DNA of 14,602 nt from Acidimicrobiia bacterium (GCA_009377735.1 WHTL01000062.1:1-14602); one strand, 5' to 3'. Positions 1 to 7,423 are shown, counted from the first letter of the stretch. The notes: a model not told the origin generated them from the letters alone. Made by a program: numbers and translations.

Positions 1-42
1 CGATTCAAGCTCGAGTTCTCGGGCTAGCTCGTAGATCCGCAT
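1..42 (-). CDS. infB: Translation initiation factor IF-2, N-terminal fragment (cut by window edge)
   Basis: Only the first 14 codons are inside the window; they read MRIYELARELELES from an ATG at 42. This matches the usual start of bacterial IF-2, whose N-terminal helical subdomain commonly begins with an M-R/K-hydrophobic-Y-E-L-A-K/R-E-L pattern. IF-2 is the GTPase that places initiator fMet-tRNA on the 30S subunit. The call is supported by position: infB follows nusA in most bacteria. The gap to the nusA stop is only 7 nt, so there is no room for the ylxR (DUF448) gene that often lies between them in Actinomycetota. The GTPase domains lie outside the window, so identity rests on 14 residues plus context. 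Confidence 0.82.
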   Translation of the reverse strand, partial: MRIYELARELELES

Positions 43-49
43 TTAATGC

Positions 50-1288
50 TCACTCGCTCTCTTCGTCGTCGCTGTTGTCGATCACCGCATCCTCATCGTC
101 GGTGGTGATCGCTTCCTCGGTGGTCGGCGTGAGTTCCGACACCGTTTCCTGATCCCCCTCGTCCTCTACTACCGCCATCTCCTCCACGGTGGCCACCGGC
201 TCGTCCTGGGTGATCTCCGACTCGTCGGGATTGACCGCTGCCTCAGCAGCGTCGGCGATAGGCGCTGCCGGCTCGTCTTCGGTTGCGGTCTCGGCTGGCG
301 GCGCGGCTTCTGGGGCTGGAGGTGGTGCATCGGAGCGGATATCCACCTTGTACCCGGAGAGACGTGCGGCGAGCCGGGCATTCTGGCCCTCCTTGCCAAT
401 GGCGAGGCTCAGCTGGTGTTCGCTGACGATGACCTCTGCCACCTTCTCGTCTTCGTCGATGCGGACTTCCTTGACCTTGGCGGGGCCCAGAGCCTCTGCG
501 ATGAACTGGGAAACATCCTCGCGCCATTGCACGACGTCGACCTTTTCTCCCTTGAGTTCATTGACCACCTGTCGTACTCGTGAACCCCGGGCTCCCACAC
601 AGGCTCCCTTGGGGTCGACCGCCGGGTCGTTGGATACCACCGCGATCTTGGTCCTGTTCCCCGGCTCACGGGCAATGGCCACCAGCTCCACGGTTCCGTC
701 GGCGAGCTCTGGAACCTCCAGCTCCAGCAGTCGACGCACCAGGTCGGGATGGGAACGGGAGATCACGATTTGGGGACCCTTGCCCTCGCCCCTGACTTCG
801 ACGATGATCGCCTTGACGCGGTTGCCCCGTTCGAGCCGCTCGTAGGGTATCCCCTCCGACTTCGGCAGGATGGCCTCGGCGTCGCCCAGATCGAGGATTG
901 CGAAGCGGTGGTCGACCTGTTGAACGATTCCCGTGATGAGATCGCCCTCACGTCCCTCGTAGCTATCGAATACCTGCTCGCGCTTCACATCACGCATGCG
1001 CTGTTGGATGACCTGCTTGGCGGTCTGGGCGGCAATCCTCCCAAAATCGTCCGGTGTGTCCTCCCACTCTTTGACGACCGTGCCATCTTCGTCCAGTTCC
1101 TGGGCGTACACCCGGATCTCGCCACTGTCGGCATCGATGGTTACACGGGCCTCTTCTGCCGCTCCCGGACGCCGCTTGTACGCAGAAACCAGAGCGTTGG
1201 CCAAGGCCTCGAGGATGACATCGGCAGGGACACCCCGCTCCCGCTCAAGCACCTCTAGTGCGTCCATTATCGGAAATTCCATCGCCAT
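50..1288 (-). CDS. nusA: Transcription termination/antitermination factor NusA
   Basis: NusA binds RNA polymerase and nascent RNA and modulates pausing, intrinsic termination and antitermination. The 412-residue product shows the expected order: an N-terminal polymerase-binding domain (about 1-105), an S1 domain (about 112-178), KH1 (about 185-260, with GARGSR at 232-237) and KH2 (about 262-320, with IGKEGQN at 297-303). After residue 320 comes a tail of about 93 residues rich in Pro, Ala, Glu and Asp; it looks disordered and lacks the helical repeats of E. coli NusA. The ATG at 1288 follows the rimP stop by 5 nt, with GAGG just upstream. A second in-frame ATG at 1282 has better spacing to that GAGG and could be the real start. 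The gene is coupled to rimP upstream and infB downstream, the classical order. The domain assignment is secure; any function of the acidic tail is unknown. Confidence 0.96.
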   Translation of the reverse strand: MAMEFPIMDALEVLERERGVPADVILEALANALVSAYKRRPGAAEEARVTIDADSGEIRVYAQELDEDGTVVKEWEDTPDDFGRIAAQTAKQVIQQRMRDVKREQVFDSYEGREGDLITGIVQQVDHRFAILDLGDAEAILPKSEGIPYERLERGNRVKAIIVEVRGEGKGPQIVISRSHPDLVRRLLELEVPELADGTVELVAIAREPGNRTKIAVVSNDPAVDPKGACVGARGSRVRQVVNELKGEKVDVVQWREDVSQFIAEALGPAKVKEVRIDEDEKVAEVIVSEHQLSLAIGKEGQNARLAARLSGYKVDIRSDAPPPAPEAAPPAETATEDEPAAPIADAAEAAVNPDESEITQDEPVATVEEMAVVEDEGDQETVSELTPTTEEAITTDDEDAVIDNSDDEESE

Positions 1289-1293
1289 GATCC

Positions 1294-1761
1294 TCAGCTC
1301 CCTGGTTTCTCGTTGCGTTCCCAGCGGAACACTGTGTTGGCGGATGTGACCTGGGTGATATCAAAACGCTCGAGGGTGCCCGACTCGGTCTCGACCTCGA
1401 ACCCAACCTCATCAGCGGTGACCAGCTCGCCCTTCACGGTGCGATGCCCCTCGTCACTGCGGATCTTCGCCGAGATCTCCGATCCCACAGCCGAGATGAA
1501 ATGGGCTGGCGTTGAAAGCTTCCTCTCCAGGCCGGGCGAGCTCACCTCGAGCCTGTATGGATCGGAGTAGTCGAACTCGCCGTCGAGACGACGGGAGAGG
1601 GTACGGGACACCTCTGCCAGACGATCGAGGTCGGCGCCATCTACCAGGATCCGAAGGGTGCGGCCGCGGCCGGCTCCGGTCCACTCCAGGTCGTAGAGCT
1701 CGAGATGCTCATCGTTGAGATGTGTGGAAACCAACTCGTAGAGTTGCTCCTTGATCGACAT
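1294..1761 (-). CDS. rimP: Ribosome maturation factor RimP
   Basis: RimP is a cytoplasmic factor that assists late assembly of the 30S ribosomal subunit. The product from the ATG at 1761 is 155 residues, the usual length for the family. It contains the family's hallmark segment LEVSSPGLER (71-80) between the N-terminal alpha/beta domain (1-85) and the C-terminal SH3-like barrel (about 88-150). The reading frame is open ten codons further upstream, to a TTG at 1791. The start at 1761 is preferred because GAGGA lies 8 nt before it, the product then has the normal family start and length, and the extra residues look unrelated. The gene lies immediately upstream of nusA (4-5 nt gap) and downstream of a 239-nt structured gap, so it is the first gene of the rimP-nusA-infB unit. 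Confidence 0.93.
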   Translation of the reverse strand: MSIKEQLYELVSTHLNDEHLELYDLEWTGAGRGRTLRILVDGADLDRLAEVSRTLSRRLDGEFDYSDPYRLEVSSPGLERKLSTPAHFISAVGSEISAKIRSDEGHRTVKGELVTADEVGFEVETESGTLERFDITQVTSANTVFRWERNEKPGS

Positions 1762-1806
1762 CTGTACGGTCCTCGTCATCATTCCTGTCAATAGTCTTCA
1801 TTATTC

Positions 1807-1825
1807 TTCGTCCACGCGTGACGAA
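1807..1825 (-). repeat. Near-perfect palindrome around ACGCGT upstream of rimP
   Basis: On the minus strand the arms TTCGTC and GACGAA flank a CACGCGT-type centre, so the whole 19 bp is a palindrome apart from one bulged base. It starts inside the T-run of the preceding terminator and ends about 46 nt before the rimP start. It could form a short RNA hairpin right after the terminator, or be a protein-binding site. The symmetry is visible directly; any role is inference. Confidence 0.5.
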
Positions 1826-1849
1826 AAAAGCCCCGGTACTGGCCGGGAC
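1824..1849 (-). terminator. Intrinsic terminator, second of two, upstream of rimP
   Basis: Read on the minus strand, GTCCCGG (1849-1843) pairs with CCGGGGC (1836-1830) across a 6-nt loop. This makes a 7-bp GC-rich stem with one G-U pair, followed at once by a run of six T (1829-1824). It is the textbook form of a Rho-independent terminator. It lies about 150 nt after the serC stop and 62 nt before the rimP start. Confidence 0.82.
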
Positions 1850-1854
1850 CTCGC

Positions 1855-1882
1855 AACAAAAGAGGTGGGCCCACGGCCCACC
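1855..1882 (-). terminator. Intrinsic terminator, first of two, downstream of serC
   Basis: On the minus strand GGTGGGCC (1882-1875) and GGCCCACC (1871-1864) form a perfect 8-bp stem with a 3-nt loop. The sequence that follows, TCTTTTGTT, is T-rich but interrupted. It is a good terminator candidate, though with a weaker U-tract than the hairpin that follows only 5 nt later. Confidence 0.65.
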
Positions 1883-2000
1883 GCTCAGCGCCGTCCTTCG
1901 GTTGGACAAACCCAGTTTAGCGCACTTCCCGGGTCTCCTATCCGGGGGGATTCGCCACCAATGGCGCAGAAGCCCTCAGGGCGTCTCAGGAGAAGGGGTG

Positions 2001-3080
2001 TTACCCGGTCGAGGAATGCTCCTGTTCGAAGTCCCTCATCCATTGGGCGAGTGTTGCCGCGCTTTCGACGGGGAGGCCGGCGTAGAGGCTGGCACGGATA
2101 CCACCGACACTGCGATGGCCCTTGAGACCCACCATTCCGGCAGTCTCCGCTTCGGCCACGAACTGCTTCTCGAGGTCCTCTGTTGGTAGACGGAAAACCA
2201 CGTTGGTCAGTGATCGGATCTCGGCGGGCACTGGCGAGCTGTAGAAACCGCTGGCGTCGATGACGTCGTAGATCATCCCTGCCTTCTCTGTGCTGGCCTT
2301 CTCCAGACCCGCCACCCCGCCCCGGTCCTCGATCCAACGCAGCATCTTCCCCATCAGGTAGATCTGGAACATCGGTGGCGTGTTCCCGAGGGCGCGGTTC
2401 GCCGTGTACCAGGACAAGTTGGTGGCCGAGCCCAAGAGCCGCTCACCTTCGAGCAGGTCCGTGCGGACGAAGACGAGGGCGATGCCAGCAGGGGCGAGGT
2501 TCTTCTGAACCCCTCCATAGACGAGTCCCATCCTGTTCCAGTCGATGGGGCGTGCCAGGTACTCCGACGACACATCGGCGACGAGAGGCACCTCGACCTT
2601 GGGGAACCTGACCATTCGCACTCCGTCGATGGTCTCATTGGGGGTGATGTGGAGGTATCGGGTGTCCTTCTCGAGATGGAACTCGGCGGGTGGGATGGCG
2701 GTAGGGCCATCGGCATCCCACACCGAATAAACCTCTGCCCCACAACGTCTGGCATCGGCGAGGGCCCTGTTCGCCCAGGCGCCAGTACCCAAATATCCGC
2801 CCCGACCCCCGCCGCCGAGGAGGTTGAGAGGTATGAGGGAGAACATCATGGTCGCCCCACCCGGGATGAAGGCAATCTCGAAATTGTCAGGTGCCCCCGA
2901 TATGGAACGCACCCTGTCGAGGGCATTGGAATGGACGGCGTCATAGATGGGAGTGCGATGGCTCGTCTCGACGATCCCCATCCCCGTCCCTTCGAAGTCG
3001 GCCATCTCCGCTGCGACCTCTTCCAGCACCTCGGTGGGCAGGGTGCAGGGCCCCGCCGTGAAGTTGTGCACACGGTTCAT
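2001..3080 (-). CDS. serC: Phosphoserine aminotransferase
   Basis: This PLP enzyme of aminotransferase class V converts 3-phosphohydroxypyruvate and glutamate to 3-phosphoserine and 2-oxoglutarate, the second step of serine synthesis; SerC can also serve pyridoxal phosphate synthesis. The 359-residue product opens with the family-typical NFTAGPCTLP (6-15). It has the ETSHR segment (38-42), the cofactor phosphate/ring region around GGAT (74-77) and Trp102, Asp169 near the pyridine nitrogen, and the Schiff-base lysine K193 in YGGVQKNLAPAG. Length is normal. The ATG at 3080 overlaps the proS stop by 4 nt (ATGA), so the two are likely translationally coupled. The gene is followed by a terminator pair. 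Its placement inside this translation/transcription cluster is unusual; in Mycobacterium tuberculosis serC lies elsewhere. Confidence 0.95.
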   Translation of the reverse strand: MNRVHNFTAGPCTLPTEVLEEVAAEMADFEGTGMGIVETSHRTPIYDAVHSNALDRVRSISGAPDNFEIAFIPGGATMMFSLIPLNLLGGGGRGGYLGTGAWANRALADARRCGAEVYSVWDADGPTAIPPAEFHLEKDTRYLHITPNETIDGVRMVRFPKVEVPLVADVSSEYLARPIDWNRMGLVYGGVQKNLAPAGIALVFVRTDLLEGERLLGSATNLSWYTANRALGNTPPMFQIYLMGKMLRWIEDRGGVAGLEKASTEKAGMIYDVIDASGFYSSPVPAEIRSLTNVVFRLPTEDLEKQFVAEAETAGMVGLKGHRSVGGIRASLYAGLPVESAATLAQWMRDFEQEHSSTG

Positions 3081-4801
3081 TTGCCAGTCCTCCTACCGGA
3101 TTCCACCCGGGTCTGAACCCAATCCACCACACTCCCGAGTGGAACGTCGTCAGACGTTCCCGAGGCTCTCTCTTGTGTCTCCACCTTGCCATCTGCCAGC
3201 CCGCGTGGACCCACGGTGATGCGATATGGGACCCCGATGAGTTCGGCATCGGCGAACTTGACACCGGGACGTTCGTTCCGGTCGTCGATGAGGGTCTCGA
3301 TCCCCTTCTCCTCCAGGCTTTCCTCAAGCCGATCCAGGGCGGCGGAGACCTCTTCGTCTTCGGGCCGGATCGCGGTCACAATCACCTCGTAGGGCGCCAA
3401 TGAGACCGGCCAGATAATGCCCTTGTCGTCGTTGTGCACCTCCACCACCGCAGCCATCGATCGCTCCAGGCCGATCCCATAGCTGCCCATCACGATGGGG
3501 TGGGACTCACCGTCGGGATCCTGGACCATGGCCCCCATCACCTCGGAGTATTTGGTCCCAAGTTTGAAAATATGGCCGATCTCAATTCCCTTCCACAGGC
3601 TGAGGGTTCCCCCGTCGATCGGGCAGGCCTCGCCGTCGCCGATCGTCCGCAGGTCGTACCAAGCGGACATTTCGATATCGCGATCCATGTCGACATGGCG
3701 CAGATGCACGTCGTCGGTGTTGGCGCCGGTGACAAGACCCCTCCGTCCTCTTAGCGCCTCATCAGCTATCACCCGGTAATCGGTCACGCCCACAGCTCCT
3801 AGACTCCCCGGGTCGGCACCGAGCCACCCCCTGATCTCATCTGCCTCTGCGGGTCTGATGTCGATGGTCAGCAAGGCATCGACAAGCTTCTGGTCGAGAA
3901 GGTTGTGGTCACCCCGCATGCATACCAGCACCGGTTCACCATCGACCACATACACCAGGGTCTTGATCTGGTGATCTGCACGCGCTTCCTCGGGGAATGC
4001 ATCCTCAAGCGCGGCGATGGTTCTGATGTCTGGAGTGTCGAACCTCTCCGGCTCAGGTACGTCGTCGGGATCCTCGACCGGGTCGAGACGGGACGTGGCC
4101 CGTTCCCGGTTGGCGCGGTAGTCGCAGGTGTCGCAGGTGAGGATCCAATCCTCTCCTGCCTCGCTGGGAACCATGAACTCGATCGATTCGGTGCCCCCCA
4201 TGGCGCCACTGGAAGCCTGGACATCCACAGCTTCAAGCCCGAAACGAGCAAATGTCCGGGTATAAGCCCCATGCTGTTTGGTGAAGGCAGCATCGAGGCC
4301 CTCGGTGTCGATATCGAGGGTATAGGCGTCTTTCATGGTGAATTCTCGGACCCGCAGCAGCCCCGACTTGGGTCGTGGCTCGTCCCGGAACTTGGTCTGG
4401 ACCTGATACCAGATCTGGGGAAGCTGACGATATGAGGTGACCTCCGTCGCCAGAGTTGCGAACACCTCCTCATGGGTCATCCCCAGTGCGTTCTCGACTT
4501 CCTTGCGATCTATGACCCGGAAGAGCTCATCTCCCATCACCTCCCAGCGACCCGACTTCTTCCACAGTTCCGCCGGGTGCAACGCGGGGAGATGGAACTG
4601 CTGGCCGCCGATCCGGTCCTGCTCCTCACGGATGATCCGATCGATCTTGGCGCGTACCCTCTGCCCAAGTGGGAGCATCGAATAATGACCGGCGTGAAGA
4701 CGGCGCATGAAACCGGCACGAACCAAGAGCCGGTGCGATACGGCCTCGGCATCGGCCGGGTCGTCACGAAGTGTGGGTATAAAGGCATGGGACCAACGCA
4801 T
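3077..4801 (-). CDS. proS: Prolyl-tRNA synthetase (bacterial type with editing domain)
   Basis: This class IIa synthetase charges tRNA-Pro with proline. From the ATG at 4801 the product is 574 residues, the normal size of the bacterial form. It has class II motif 2 (FRDE 138-141 with R149), an inserted editing domain between motifs 2 and 3 (about 225-400, with CDTC 223-226 and the lysine K280 in the position of the known editing lysine), motif 3 (GSYGIGLER 439-447) and a C-terminal anticodon-binding domain (about 470-574). The frame runs upstream to 5038, but those 79 codons are read from a tandem repeat and do not resemble the family. The start is therefore set at 4801; a GTG two codons earlier is an alternative. 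No strong Shine-Dalgarno is visible. The 268-nt gap before it holds the 71-bp repeats. serC follows with a 4-nt overlap. Confidence 0.95.
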   Translation of the reverse strand: MRWSHAFIPTLRDDPADAEAVSHRLLVRAGFMRRLHAGHYSMLPLGQRVRAKIDRIIREEQDRIGGQQFHLPALHPAELWKKSGRWEVMGDELFRVIDRKEVENALGMTHEEVFATLATEVTSYRQLPQIWYQVQTKFRDEPRPKSGLLRVREFTMKDAYTLDIDTEGLDAAFTKQHGAYTRTFARFGLEAVDVQASSGAMGGTESIEFMVPSEAGEDWILTCDTCDYRANRERATSRLDPVEDPDDVPEPERFDTPDIRTIAALEDAFPEEARADHQIKTLVYVVDGEPVLVCMRGDHNLLDQKLVDALLTIDIRPAEADEIRGWLGADPGSLGAVGVTDYRVIADEALRGRRGLVTGANTDDVHLRHVDMDRDIEMSAWYDLRTIGDGEACPIDGGTLSLWKGIEIGHIFKLGTKYSEVMGAMVQDPDGESHPIVMGSYGIGLERSMAAVVEVHNDDKGIIWPVSLAPYEVIVTAIRPEDEEVSAALDRLEESLEEKGIETLIDDRNERPGVKFADAELIGVPYRITVGPRGLADGKVETQERASGTSDDVPLGSVVDWVQTRVESGRRTGK

Positions 4802-4854
4802 TCGCACAATGGTAGAGGCAGCCTCGATTGGGTCGATACCGCTCGGTGGTCGCA

Positions 4855-5057
4855 GCAGACCAAGGTCGACGTTGTGAAAAAGCGCGATCAGCCCACAAAT
4901 CCACACGCTCGACCACAGGCACATGGCAGACCTGGGTCGACGTTGTGAGAAACCGCGACCAGCCCACAAATCCACACGCTCGACCACCGGCACATGGCAG
5001 ACCTGCGTCGACGGTGTGAAGAACCGCGACCAGCCCACAAATCCACACGCTCGACCC
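4855..5057. repeat. 71-bp tandem repeat, 2.9 copies, between ispG and proS
   Basis: Three head-to-tail units are visible: 4855-4925, 4926-4996 and a partial unit 4997-5057. Units 1 and 2 differ at 6 of 71 positions; units 2 and 3 differ at about 4 of 61. The core around GCCCACAAATCCACACGCTCGAC is identical in all three. Each unit carries an imperfect inverted repeat: GGTCGACGTTGTG near one end and CACACGCTCGACC near the other, pairing as 6 bp, a 3-nt internal loop and 4 bp across a loop of roughly 25 nt. The period is not a multiple of three, so coding potential would shift frame in each copy. The arrangement resembles an intergenic minisatellite such as the mycobacterial MIRU loci; homology to these is not claimed. 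Confidence 0.93.
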
Positions 5058-5069
5058 CCGAGGGCCGCC

Positions 5070-6287
5070 TCAGCTTCGGTTCTTGGCTACCTCGGCTACC
5101 CGGGAGCGACGTTCTTGCGATTGGTTGGCGTCGCCTTGGATCTCTACCAATTGGGTGCGGGTGGCAGCGGCGACATCGGAGGCATTCTCGTCGGCTGCGG
5201 CGAGGCGAGCTTCGACGCCCTCCTCTGCCAGCCTGCGGGCTTCGTCGAGTAGTGCCTCGACCATCTCGGACTCGGGGACGACACGCACCACCTGGCCCTT
5301 GATGAAGAGGTGTCCCTTCCCCTTCCCGGCAGCGATTCCGATGTCAGCCTCGCGGGCCTCGCCGGGGCCATTGACGACACAACCCATGACGGCGACCTGG
5401 ATGGGAAGACCCTCACCCTCGAGGGCCGTTTGGGCACGGGAAGCGACATCGATGACATCCACCTCGGCTCGCCCACAGGATGGGCAGGCGATTAGATCGA
5501 GCCCCTTCCGCTCCCGGAGGCCAAGGTACTCGAGCAGCGACCGACCTGCCTTGGCTTCCTCAACAGGATCGGCGGTCAAGGAGAAACGGATGGTGTCGCC
5601 GATGCCCTCGTTGAGAAGGGTGCCGATCCCGGCGACCGACTTGATGAGCCCACCGGGTGGGGGGCCGGCCTCGGTCACACCGAGGTGAAGGGGGTAGTCC
5701 ACCGCGTCGGACAGCAGTCGATAGGACTCGACCATCGACGGCACGTTGGAGTGCTTCACCGAGATCTTGATATCGGTGAAGTCCACCTCCTCCAGATAGC
5801 GAGCCTCCTTCAGGGCCGATTCCACCAGCGCGTCGGGCACAGCACTCCCGTACTTCTCCAGAAGGTCCTTGTCGAGTGATCCGGCGTTGACACCGATGCG
5901 AATCGGCACCCCACGGTCACCGGCCTCCATGGCCACCGTCTTGATATGCGCTTCCTTGCGGATGTTCCCGGGGTTAAGACGGAGCCCCTGCACCCCTGCC
6001 TCGAGGGCGGCAAGGGCGAGCCGATACTGGAAGTGGATATCGGCGACGATCGGGACCGGAGAACGGGGAACTATCTCGGCGAGACCCTGTGCTGCCTCCA
6101 CCTCGTTGCAGGTGATTCGAACGATATCGGCACCAGCTCCGGCAAGGGCATACACCTGAGCCAGGGTGCCGTCGACATCGGCGGTCTTGGTCGTCGTCAT
6201 CGACTGCACCGAAACCGGAGCGTCGCCACCAACCGGAACGGTGCCCACTTTGATCTGGTTGGTTTTCCGTCGGGTGATCATCTCCAC
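5070..6287 (-). CDS. ispG: 4-hydroxy-3-methylbut-2-enyl diphosphate synthase (IspG/GcpE)
   Basis: IspG is the iron-sulfur enzyme that converts MEcPP to HMBPP, the penultimate step of the MEP isoprenoid pathway. The 405-residue product has the N-terminal TIM barrel (starting around VPVGGDAPVSVQSMT, 17-31; VADIHF 81-86) and the C-terminal cluster domain. The three cluster ligands are C268 and C271 (CPSC) and C303 (MGCVVNGPGE), with E310 as the fourth ligand position. About 45 residues after position 358 form an Ala/Glu/Arg-rich tail not needed by the family. The GTG at 6287 is 10 nt after the rseP stop. An ATG two codons in (6281) has better spacing to a GGGGG run and is an equally good start. 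It acts in the same pathway as dxr two genes upstream. The 71-bp repeat begins about 12 nt after its stop. Confidence 0.95.
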   Translation of the reverse strand: MEMITRRKTNQIKVGTVPVGGDAPVSVQSMTTTKTADVDGTLAQVYALAGAGADIVRITCNEVEAAQGLAEIVPRSPVPIVADIHFQYRLALAALEAGVQGLRLNPGNIRKEAHIKTVAMEAGDRGVPIRIGVNAGSLDKDLLEKYGSAVPDALVESALKEARYLEEVDFTDIKISVKHSNVPSMVESYRLLSDAVDYPLHLGVTEAGPPPGGLIKSVAGIGTLLNEGIGDTIRFSLTADPVEEAKAGRSLLEYLGLRERKGLDLIACPSCGRAEVDVIDVASRAQTALEGEGLPIQVAVMGCVVNGPGEAREADIGIAAGKGKGHLFIKGQVVRVVPESEMVEALLDEARRLAEEGVEARLAAADENASDVAAATRTQLVEIQGDANQSQERRSRVAEVAKNRS

Positions 6288-6297
6288 GCCCCCATCA

Positions 6298-7419
6298 TCA
6301 CAGCTGGAGGGGGTCGACGATATCGAGGATCACCGCCACGAGACCGATGAACACGAAGAGGGCGACCACGGCCACGGCGATGGGGACCATCTTGTTGAGA
6401 TCTGCCTGGCGACCCGTGATCTTCTCATAGGTGGCGACAGCGAAATGGCCACCGTCGAGTGGATAGAGGGGCACGATGTTGAAGCTACCGAGGAACACGT
6501 TCACCATGGCAAGCAGCCGGAGGAAATTGGCGATCCCGAGAGCCTCCAACTGAGACCCAACGTTCGCCAGACCGATGGGGCTGATGGGTCTGCTCTCGAT
6601 GGGAACGTCGGTATCGCCGACGAACACACCTGCGAGCTCCAACAATGACTCCGGGGACACCAACTGCCAGATGGCTTGAAATGTCTCCCCAGTGAGGGTC
6701 ACAATCTGACCACCCGCCAAACCAAGAGCAGAGAAAATCCCGACATCATCACGGAGGGTTTCGGATGCAATTCCGATCCTGCCGAAGGTCTCGCCTGTCT
6801 CTGGGTTCTCAATCGTCTCCAGAGGCACCTGACCAGACATCGGTTCTCCGTCTCGCTCCCAGGTCACCTCCACATTCTCTCCTGGTCGGGCTCGCACCAC
6901 ATCTCCCAGCTCCTGGACACTTCCGATGGGCACGCCGTCGATCGAGATGACGAGATCACCGGTTTCCATACCGCCTATGGCAGCCGGCGCCGGGTCGCCC
7001 ACCAGCTCCGAGACAACTGGCGGTACCTCCGATGCCGCCTGGGGTACTCCGGCGATGAGATTCACTCCGGCGAGCATGAGGAATGCAAGCAGAAAGTTGG
7101 AGGCTACACCGGCTATCACCACGAATGACTTCTGCCAGTACTTCTTGTCGGCATAAGTGCGCCCACGGTCCTCGGGTTCGATCTCCTCGTAGGGGTTCAT
7201 ACCCGCGATCGTGACGTGACCACCCAATGGCAGGAGCTTGACCCCGTACTCGGTCTCGCCACGTGTGGTGCTCCAGAGCTTCGGTCCGAAACCGAAGAAG
7301 AACTGGGTGGTCTTCATACCCACGATACGGGCTGCACCAAAGTGACCCAGCTCGTGAATCGTGACAAAGATGATGATGGCAAGGACCGCTGAAATGGCAC
7401 CCGAAACGGATCCGAACAT
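6298..7419 (-). CDS. rseP: M50-family site-2 membrane metalloprotease (RseP/Rip1-like)
   Basis: This intramembrane zinc protease cleaves membrane-anchored regulators such as anti-sigma factors within the lipid bilayer. The 373-residue product has a first membrane segment holding the zinc motif HELGH (22-26), a second hydrophobic segment around 98-125, one PDZ domain (about 135-205), and a third zinc-ligand region NIVPLYPLDGGH (314-325) followed by a C-terminal hydrophobic segment (345-366). Size and single-PDZ layout match the actinobacterial Rip1 group rather than the two-PDZ E. coli protein. The ATG at 7419 follows the dxr stop by 4 nt, with AGGTTAGGT upstream. The dxr-rseP-ispG order is conserved in Actinomycetota. 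Its substrate cannot be told from the sequence; the sigma gene in this window has no visible anti-sigma partner here. Confidence 0.93.
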   Translation of the reverse strand: MFGSVSGAISAVLAIIIFVTIHELGHFGAARIVGMKTTQFFFGFGPKLWSTTRGETEYGVKLLPLGGHVTIAGMNPYEEIEPEDRGRTYADKKYWQKSFVVIAGVASNFLLAFLMLAGVNLIAGVPQAASEVPPVVSELVGDPAPAAIGGMETGDLVISIDGVPIGSVQELGDVVRARPGENVEVTWERDGEPMSGQVPLETIENPETGETFGRIGIASETLRDDVGIFSALGLAGGQIVTLTGETFQAIWQLVSPESLLELAGVFVGDTDVPIESRPISPIGLANVGSQLEALGIANFLRLLAMVNVFLGSFNIVPLYPLDGGHFAVATYEKITGRQADLNKMVPIAVAVVALFVFIGLVAVILDIVDPLQL

Positions 7420-7423
7420 ATAC

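Larger units (their letters stand above)
1762..2000 (-). promoter_or_regulatory. Structured gap / possible leader of rimP-nusA-infB
   Basis: This 239-nt gap between serC and rimP contains, besides the two terminators and the ACGCGT palindrome, at least four more short inverted repeats on the transcribed strand. They are GCCC/GGGC (1982-1972), CGCCA/TGGCG (1966-1953), CCCGG/CCGGG (1946-1928) and GTCC/GGAC (1907-1893). The last is enclosed by a possible AGUGC/GCGCU outer stem (1926-1922 with 1891-1887). A weak -10-like TAAACT lies at 1919-1914, without a recognisable -35. The rimP Shine-Dalgarno GAGGA is at 1774-1770. No convincing ORF was found. The gap may simply end the upstream operon, or it may be an attenuated leader; the sequence does not settle this. 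Confidence 0.45.

Noticed and set aside
1761..1791. Promoter with perfect -35 TTGACA (1791-1786) before rimP
   Set aside because: At 17-nt spacing the -10 would be CGTACA and at 19 nt TACAGA. Both are poor, and the second would lie over the rimP start codon.
4802..5038. 79-codon upstream extension of proS
   Set aside because: It is read from the 71-bp repeats in changing frames, resembles no ProRS N-terminus, and the protein from 4801 already has full family length.
4764..5048. 94-codon minus-strand ORF through the repeats
   Set aside because: The repeat period is not a multiple of three, so the peptide is not repeated; it overlaps the proS start and has no ribosome binding site.
4855..5057. 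CRISPR array
   Set aside because: The whole 71-bp unit is conserved; there are no short repeats separated by unique spacers, and no cas genes are nearby.
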